NCBI RefSeq assembly: GCF_017876315.1
Contig: NZ_JAGINU010000001.1
Span: 5,208,001 to 5,272,000, forward strand
Direction: 5' to 3'
Length of the DNA: 64,000 nucleotides
Origin: Pseudonocardia parietis
GTDB taxonomy: Bacteria; Actinomycetota; Actinomycetes; Mycobacteriales; Pseudonocardiaceae
Shown here piece by piece: positions 59,476-64,000 of this stretch (its first letter is position 1; the number at the start of each line of letters is the position of its first letter). Both the position numbers and the translations under genes were made by a program. The notes below the pieces were generated by a model, which saw nothing but the letters and a program-made list of their open reading frames with translations, had not been told where the DNA came from and did not search any database.

Positions 59476-60201
59476 TCAGCCGGTGGGGACGGGGCCGTCG
59501 TCGGGGGGCGGGGTCGCGGCCGTGGTCTGGGCCGGCAGCAGAGGGGACAGCGCGAGCTCCTGCACCGTGGTGGCCGGTGGCGCGGCATGGACCGCGCGGA
59601 CGTCGGCGCGGGCGGCCAGCGACTCCAGGCCCGCCCGGTCGGCGGTCACCACCAGCGCGATCACGCAGGCGCAGCCGGGCTCGGCGAGCGCGCGCCGTTC
59701 GGCGGCGGCGACGGCGGCCCGGCGGGTCAGCGCCTCGCGGGCCTCGGGGTTCGTCGCCCCGCCGACGGCCTGCGCGGTGCGTCCGGCGTCGGCCTCGGCA
59801 CCGAACGCGGCCCGCTCCCGGGCCACCCCGAGCGCCGCGGCCGGGTCGCCGGTACCGGTGACGGGTTCGAACCGCAGCGCGGTCTGCACCCGGTCGATCG
59901 GCACCCGGAACACCGCGGTCCCGACACCCGCCGGTGCCACGGCGGCCGCCGCGGTCGCGTCCAGCGGGCGGGAGAACTGCACCAGCGCCGGCGCGGCCTC
60001 CCCCGCGGCCGGGAGCTGGGCGGGCAGCGACGCGAGGTATTCCCGCACGTCCTGCCCGGGGTCGGGGCCGAGCCGTACCGATCCGGTGGCCGGCGGCGGC
60101 CCGGTGGACGGCCCGGACCCGGCCGCCCACACCGCGCCGACGAACACCACGCCCAGCACCGCGACGACCACCCACCAGCCGCGGGTGCTCAGCCCCGTCA
60201 C
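59476..60201 (-). CDS. Membrane-anchored protein of unknown function
   Basis: A 241-residue protein. One N-terminal transmembrane helix (GWWVVVAVLGVVFVGAVWA, residues 8-27) is followed by a Pro/Gly linker and an extracytoplasmic Ala-rich domain. This has two Cys close together (AEPGCACVIALVV) and a segment VPIDRVQTALRFEPVTGTGDPAAALG. No lipobox or enzyme motif is seen. It lies between rluD and dnaE on the same strand and could be cotranscribed with rluD (gap 61 nt). The GTG at 60201 is not strongly supported by a ribosome site. Confidence 0.65.
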   Translation of the reverse strand: MTGLSTRGWWVVVAVLGVVFVGAVWAAGSGPSTGPPPATGSVRLGPDPGQDVREYLASLPAQLPAAGEAAPALVQFSRPLDATAAAAVAPAGVGTAVFRVPIDRVQTALRFEPVTGTGDPAAALGVARERAAFGAEADAGRTAQAVGGATNPEAREALTRRAAVAAAERRALAEPGCACVIALVVTADRAGLESLAARADVRAVHAAPPATTVQELALSPLLPAQTTAATPPPDDGPVPTG

Positions 60202-60262
60202 CGGGGCCCGGCCACGCCCCGCGGCTCCGCGAGGGGCATCGTCGGGGCGGACGCGGCGCGGC

Positions 60263-61195
60263 TCACGGGTCCCGCAGCGTCTCGAGCGCGGCGGCCAGGT
60301 CGTCCGGGTAGGGGCTGGTGTACTCGACCTGGCGCCCGTCGGCCGGGTGCTCGAAGCCGAGGGTGCGCGCGTGCAGCCACTGCCGGGTCAGCGCCACCCG
60401 CTTCGCCAGTGTCGGGTCGGCCCCGTAGGTCAGGTCGCCCACACACGGGTGGCGCAGCGCGGAGAAGTGCACCCGGATCTGGTGGGTGCGCCCGGTCTCC
60501 AGGTGCACGTCGAGCAGGCTCGCCGAGCGGAACGCCTCCAGCGTGTCGTAGTGCGTGATGCTGGGCTTGCCACCCTGGAGCACCGCGAACCGGTAGTCGT
60601 GGCGCGGGTGCCGGTCGATCGGGGCGTCGATCGTGCCGGACGACGGATCGGGGTGGCCCTGCACGACGGCGTGGTAGCGCTTGTCGACGGTGCGTTCCTT
60701 GAACGCCCGCTTCAGCACCGTGTACGCGTGCTCGGACTTGGCGACGACCATCACGCCGGTGGTACCGACGTCGAGCCGGTGCACGATGCCCTGGCGTTCC
60801 TCGGCGCCCGAGGTCGACAGCCGGGTGCCGAGCGCGGCGAGCCCGCCGGTGACGGTCGGCCCGGTCCAGCCCGGCGACGGGTGCGCGGCCACGCCGACCG
60901 GCTTGTCGACGACGACGATCTCGTCGTCCTCGTGCAGCACGACCAGGCCCGCGACGACCTCGACCGGTCCCTCGATCACCGCCGGGGCAGGCGGGTCGGG
61001 CAGCTCGATCTCCAGCCACGCCCCGCCCGGCAGCCGGTCGGACTTGCCGGCGTCGCGGCCGTCCAGCTGGACCCGGCCTGCCTCGGCGAGCCCGGCGACG
61101 ACCGTGCGCGACAGGCCCAGCAGCCGGGAGAGCCCGGCGTCGATGCGCATTCCGTCCAGTCCGTCCGGGACCGGCATGCTCCGCAGTTCACCCAT
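60263..61195 (-). CDS. rluD: RluA-family 23S rRNA pseudouridine synthase
   Basis: Pseudouridine synthase of the RluA/RluD group, 310 residues. The N-terminal S4 domain (RIDAGLSRLLGLSRTVVAGLAEAGRVQLDGRDAGKSDRLPGGAWLEIELP) is followed by the catalytic HRLDVGTTGVMVVAKS with Asp142, then KRYHAVVQG, LETGRTHQIRVHFSALRHPCVGDLTYG and HARTLGFEHP. It modifies 23S rRNA by analogy, and the RluD position is inferred. It follows lspA by 3 bp, an arrangement widely conserved. Confidence 0.94.
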   Translation of the reverse strand: MGELRSMPVPDGLDGMRIDAGLSRLLGLSRTVVAGLAEAGRVQLDGRDAGKSDRLPGGAWLEIELPDPPAPAVIEGPVEVVAGLVVLHEDDEIVVVDKPVGVAAHPSPGWTGPTVTGGLAALGTRLSTSGAEERQGIVHRLDVGTTGVMVVAKSEHAYTVLKRAFKERTVDKRYHAVVQGHPDPSSGTIDAPIDRHPRHDYRFAVLQGGKPSITHYDTLEAFRSASLLDVHLETGRTHQIRVHFSALRHPCVGDLTYGADPTLAKRVALTRQWLHARTLGFEHPADGRQVEYTSPYPDDLAAALETLRDP

Positions 61196-61198
61196 GTC

Positions 61199-61741
61199 TC
61201 AGCCCCGCGTTCCGTCGATCTCGATCCCGCGCAGTGCCATCAGCACCAGCAGGATCCCGCCGCACACGATGCCCGAGTCGGCGATGTTGAACACCGGGAA
61301 GACACTCCCGTCCGGGGAGAACGCGGCGAGCATGTCGACGACGTGCCCGCGCATCGGCCCGGGTGAGCGGAAGAACCGGTCGATCAGGTTGCCCAGCGCG
61401 CCGCCGAGGACCAGGCCGAGCCCGACCGCCCAGCCGGTGGAGGCGAGCCGGCGCGCGATCCGGATGATGACGCCGACGACGACGACCGCGACGATCGTCA
61501 GGATCCAGGTGTAGCCGGTGGCCATCGACCAGGCGGCGCCCGGGTTGCGCAGCAGCGTGAGGTAGAAGAACCCGTCGATCACCGTGACCGGTTCCTCGCC
61601 CTCGAGCGTGGCGACGGCGGCGATCTTCGTGATCAGGTCCAGTGCGAGCACGGTGCCGGCGATCCCGGCCAGCAGGAGCGTCCCGCGCCGCCGGACGGCG
61701 GGATCGACGGGTGTCTCGCTGGCAGGGGGATCGGCGCTCAC
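61199..61741 (-). CDS. lspA: Signal peptidase II (lipoprotein)
   Basis: Aspartic protease of the inner membrane that removes lipoprotein signal peptides after Lgt, 180 residues with four helices. The two catalytic Asp are Asp121 in GNLIDRFFR and Asp155 in VFNIADSGI; the conserved NPGAAWSMA (near residue 67) precedes them. The N-terminus has a ~20-residue hydrophilic extension. Partner lgt is at the left edge of the window. Confidence 0.96.
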   Translation of the reverse strand: MSADPPASETPVDPAVRRRGTLLLAGIAGTVLALDLITKIAAVATLEGEEPVTVIDGFFYLTLLRNPGAAWSMATGYTWILTIVAVVVVGVIIRIARRLASTGWAVGLGLVLGGALGNLIDRFFRSPGPMRGHVVDMLAAFSPDGSVFPVFNIADSGIVCGGILLVLMALRGIEIDGTRG

Positions 61742-61797
61742 GGGCCCGATTATGACGATCGGTCCCCGCCCTCGTACCGGCGGACCGGCTCACCGGG

Positions 61798-62601
61798 TCA
61801 GGGTGACCAGACGAGGGTGACGGCGGCCCTGCGGCGGGGCGGGATCCCCGCCAGCGCCTCGGCGACCTCCGGCACCCGCTCGGCGGGCAGGCACAGCCGC
61901 CGGGCCACCCACTCGGGCCCGTGCGGCAGCCGCTGTTCGCGCTCCCAGTGATGCACCCCGGGCTCGATGCCGAACTCCTCGCCGAGCACCGCGACGGCGT
62001 CGGCCGCGGTGGCACTCTCCGGCCGGTGCACGTCGTGGAAGTGCGCCCACAGCGGGTCCAGCCAGGCCATCGGGTGCTCGGGCAGCATCTCGACCACGAC
62101 ACCGCCCCCGCCGCCGCGGACCGCGTCGTTCAGGGCGGCGAGGAACGGGGGCAGGTCGACGACGTTGTGCAGCACGTGGTGGCAGAGCACGACGTCGTGC
62201 CGCCCGGCCCGCTCCGCGACGTCCGGCCAGCCGCCGTGCACGGTGCCGGACGGGAGGCGCCGCTCGCGCGCGGCCGCCGCGAACGCCCCGAGCATGTCGG
62301 CCTGCCGGTCGACCCCGACGACCCGCGCGACCGGTGACGGCTCGGGCCACGCGGCGGCGAAGGCGGCGTCACCGCCCCCGCAGCCGACGTCCAGCAGCGA
62401 CGCCCCCGCGCAGGTCCGGGCCGCGGCCCGTTCGGCGAGCGCGCGGGCGGCGGTGCGGGACGGGGTGTCGGCAGGGACCGCCGGCGGGGCGAAGTCGGTG
62501 GGGACGTGCGTCCACGGGTCGGCCGGGGCCGCGCGCAGGATGTGCTCGGGGATCCCGCGCGCGGACTGGCGTTCCCGCCACCGTGTCGCCGCGACGCCCA
62601 T
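61798..62601 (-). CDS. Class I SAM-dependent methyltransferase
   Basis: A 267-residue methyltransferase with the SAM motif LLDVGCGGGDAAFAAA near residue 70, VVGVDRQADML (acidic end of strand 2), and VVLCHHVLHNVVDLPPFLAALNDAVRGGGGGVVVEMLPEHP. It belongs to the ubiE-like small-molecule type. A C-terminal part rich in Trp and Glu (HHWEREQRLPHGPEWVARRLCLPAERV) is unfamiliar. The substrate is unknown. It lies 56 nt upstream of lspA on the same strand, after the ileS terminator. Confidence 0.87.
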   Translation of the reverse strand: MGVAATRWRERQSARGIPEHILRAAPADPWTHVPTDFAPPAVPADTPSRTAARALAERAAARTCAGASLLDVGCGGGDAAFAAAWPEPSPVARVVGVDRQADMLGAFAAAARERRLPSGTVHGGWPDVAERAGRHDVVLCHHVLHNVVDLPPFLAALNDAVRGGGGGVVVEMLPEHPMAWLDPLWAHFHDVHRPESATAADAVAVLGEEFGIEPGVHHWEREQRLPHGPEWVARRLCLPAERVPEVAEALAGIPPRRRAAVTLVWSP

Positions 62602-62629
62602 GGGGCGAGAGTAGTGGGCCGTTCCACCC

Positions 62630-62691
62630 TGATCACGGATCGGGAAGCCCCGCGGCCACACATGGCCGTCTCGGTTCCCGACCCGTGATCA
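62630..62691 (-). terminator. Long hairpin terminator after ileS
   Basis: TGATCACGGATCGGGAA (62630-62646) and TTCCCGACCCGTGATCA (62675-62691) pair over 17 positions with one mismatch; inside, CGGCC and GGCCG add a 5-bp stem. It starts 7 bp after the ileS stop on the minus strand and precedes the methyltransferase ATG, so it should end ileS transcription. Confidence 0.75.
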
Positions 62692-62697
62692 CAGGCG

Positions 62698-64000
62698 TCA
62701 GGCCTTCGCGACCGCCGCCCGCAGCTCGGCCGACGCGCCGTCGGGGCCGACGACCTGGCCGGACGATGCCGCGCCGTCGGCGGAGCCGTAGGAGACCGCC
62801 GTCGCCAGCACCTCGCCCGCGACGAACGCCTCGTGTACCCGCACCGCGTCGAGCACCAGGTCCGGCCCGTCGAGGGTCAGCCCGATCCGGTCGGACACGG
62901 CGAGCCCGGCGTCGCGGCGGGCCTGCTGGACGACCCGGACGACGTCGCGGGCGGTGCCTTCCGCGGCCAGCTCCGGCGTGACCGTCGTGTCCAGCACGAC
63001 CAGTCCGGCGTTCCCGGGCAGGGCCTGCGTCCGCTCGGGGTCGGCGGCGACGAGCTTCTCGGTGAACTCGCCGTCGTTCAGGGTGATCCCGGCGGTGAGG
63101 ACGGTGCCGTCCGCTTCGCGCTGCCACTCCCCCGCCTTGACCGCGCGGATGCACTTCTGGACGTCGCCGCCCAGGCGCGGTCCGGCGGCCCGGGCGTTGA
63201 CCGCGATCTCGAACCGGCCGTGCGCGGCGACGTCGTCGGTCAGCTCGACCGAGCGCACGTTGACCTCGTCGCGCAGCAGCCCGGTGAACGGCTCCAGGGC
63301 CGCGGCGTCGGCCGCCGCCACGGTGAGCCCGGGCAGTGGCTGGCGCACCCGGACCTTCGACGACTTGCGCAGCGACAGCGCCGCCGAGGCCACCTGCCGG
63401 GTCCGGTCCATGCCGGCGACCAGCTCGTGGTCCCGCGGCAGGCCGACGTCCACGGCGTGCGTCGACACCGAGGGGTCCGACCCGCCCGGCCAGTCGGTCA
63501 GGTGCACCGACCGGCCACCGGTCAGCCCGCGCCAGATCGACTCGGTGGTCAGTGGCAGCAGCGGCGCGGCGACCCGGCAGGTCACCTCCAGCACGGTGTG
63601 CAGGGTGTCGACGGCGTCGCGGCGCACGGCGTCGTCGGCGGACCAGAACCGCTCCCGGGAGCGGCGGACGTACCAGTTGGTCAGCGTCTCGGCGTGCTCG
63701 CGGATCCGCTCACAGGCCCCGGCGATGTCGTAGGCGTCCATCGCCGCGGTGACGCCGTCGACCAGATCCGCGGTCTTGGCCAGCACGTAGCGGTCCAGCA
63801 CGTGCGGCGAGTCGGTCCGGAAGGTGCCGCGCTGCTCACCGGCATAGAGCGACAGGAAGTACCAGGTGTTCCACAGCGGCAGGATCGCCTGCCGGACGCC
63901 CTCGCGGATGCCCTGCTCGGTGACGACCAGGTTCCCGCCGCGCAGGATCGGGCTCGCCATGAGGAACCACCGCATGGCGTCGGACCCGTCGCGGTCGAAG
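62698..64000 (-). CDS. ileS: Isoleucyl-tRNA synthetase, 3' part only
   Basis: The C-terminal ~434 residues of IleS run to the right edge without a start in the window. The visible part begins just after the KMSKS region at FDRDGSDAMRWFLMASPILRGGNLVV, then the anticodon-binding domain (VLDRYVLAKTADLVDGVTAAMDAYDIAGACERI, NWYVRRSRERFW, APLLPLTTESIWRGL). The tail LPGNAGLVVLDTTVTPELAAEGTARDVVRVVQQARRDAGLAVSDRI is the extra C-terminal region of the long, eukaryote-like IleS. No zinc-finger C-terminus is present, consistent with that class. Confidence 0.96.
   Translation of the reverse strand, partial: FDRDGSDAMRWFLMASPILRGGNLVVTEQGIREGVRQAILPLWNTWYFLSLYAGEQRGTFRTDSPHVLDRYVLAKTADLVDGVTAAMDAYDIAGACERIREHAETLTNWYVRRSRERFWSADDAVRRDAVDTLHTVLEVTCRVAAPLLPLTTESIWRGLTGGRSVHLTDWPGGSDPSVSTHAVDVGLPRDHELVAGMDRTRQVASAALSLRKSSKVRVRQPLPGLTVAAADAAALEPFTGLLRDEVNVRSVELTDDVAAHGRFEIAVNARAAGPRLGGDVQKCIRAVKAGEWQREADGTVLTAGITLNDGEFTEKLVAADPERTQALPGNAGLVVLDTTVTPELAAEGTARDVVRVVQQARRDAGLAVSDRIGLTLDGPDLVLDAVRVHEAFVAGEVLATAVSYGSADGAASSGQVVGPDGASAELRAAVAKA

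Noticed and set aside
59013..59588. Repetitive Leu-His-Asp peptide as an N-terminal extension of DnaE
   Set aside because: It is produced by the 9-bp tandem repeat; DnaE homologues begin near the PHP motif and the ATG at 59012 fits.
1..64000. CRISPR arrays, insertion sequences, rRNA or tRNA genes
   Set aside because: No spaced repeats, transposase motifs, terminal inverted repeats with target duplications, or tRNA cloverleaf signatures were found by reading both strands.

Overview
The window is high-GC (about 73% by eye) and densely coded, with many GTG starts, 4-bp ATGA/GTGA gene overlaps, and actinobacterial hallmarks: bifunctional PriA in the his locus, a Trp-associated membrane protein between trpE and trpC, nadABC facing an NrtR-type regulator, a DUF222/13E12 HNH protein behind a LexA-like box, and a long-type IleS. 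It looks like a chromosome segment of a Pseudonocardiaceae member, probably Pseudonocardia or a close relative; the genus is inferred from gene order and protein character only.

The left half is a broken-up his-trp supraoperon, all on the minus strand: hisD-hisC-hisB (31.3-34.4 kb), hisH (21.0-21.7), priA-hisF-hisI (11.3-13.1), trpE-membrane protein-trpC (0.9-4.0), then lgt running off the left edge. Three accessory blocks separate the pieces. Block 1 (4.0-11.3 kb) holds a TetR regulator, a two-component pair, a membrane protein, a GntR-DUF3311-sodium:solute symporter unit and a DUF2236 protein. Block 2 (13.6-21.0 kb) holds a fused double-TetR regulator, a decayed toxin-antitoxin pair, and a minus-strand meta-cleavage operon (hydrolase, HsaA-like monooxygenase, extradiol dioxygenase, MFS transporter) facing an IclR regulator; it is bounded by two directly repeated copies of a 65-bp element. 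Block 3 (21.8-31.3 kb) holds an ABC exporter facing a second two-component system, a GNAT enzyme, the HNH protein and an MHS-family transporter.

From 34.5 kb rightward come proline use (putA-putP with a divergent LysR), a winged-helix protein, NAD biosynthesis (nadA-nadB-nadC, facing nrtR plus a Lon-N-domain protein), an ABC-F ribosome-protection gene behind a three-codon MRL leader ORF and an SD-sequestering hairpin, an MFS exporter behind an iron box, a lone PemK/MazF protein, a cupin, thioredoxin, a SulP transporter, PaaX with an enoyl-CoA hydratase, and housekeeping genes dnaE, an unknown anchored protein, rluD, lspA, a methyltransferase and the 3' part of ileS.

The most interesting items are the ABC-F attenuator, the direct-repeat-bounded catabolic island inside the his locus, the dispersed terminator-like repeat family, the LexA box whose -10 suggests a leaderless HNH gene, and the iron box before the MFS exporter. 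No tRNA, rRNA, CRISPR array or intact insertion sequence was seen.
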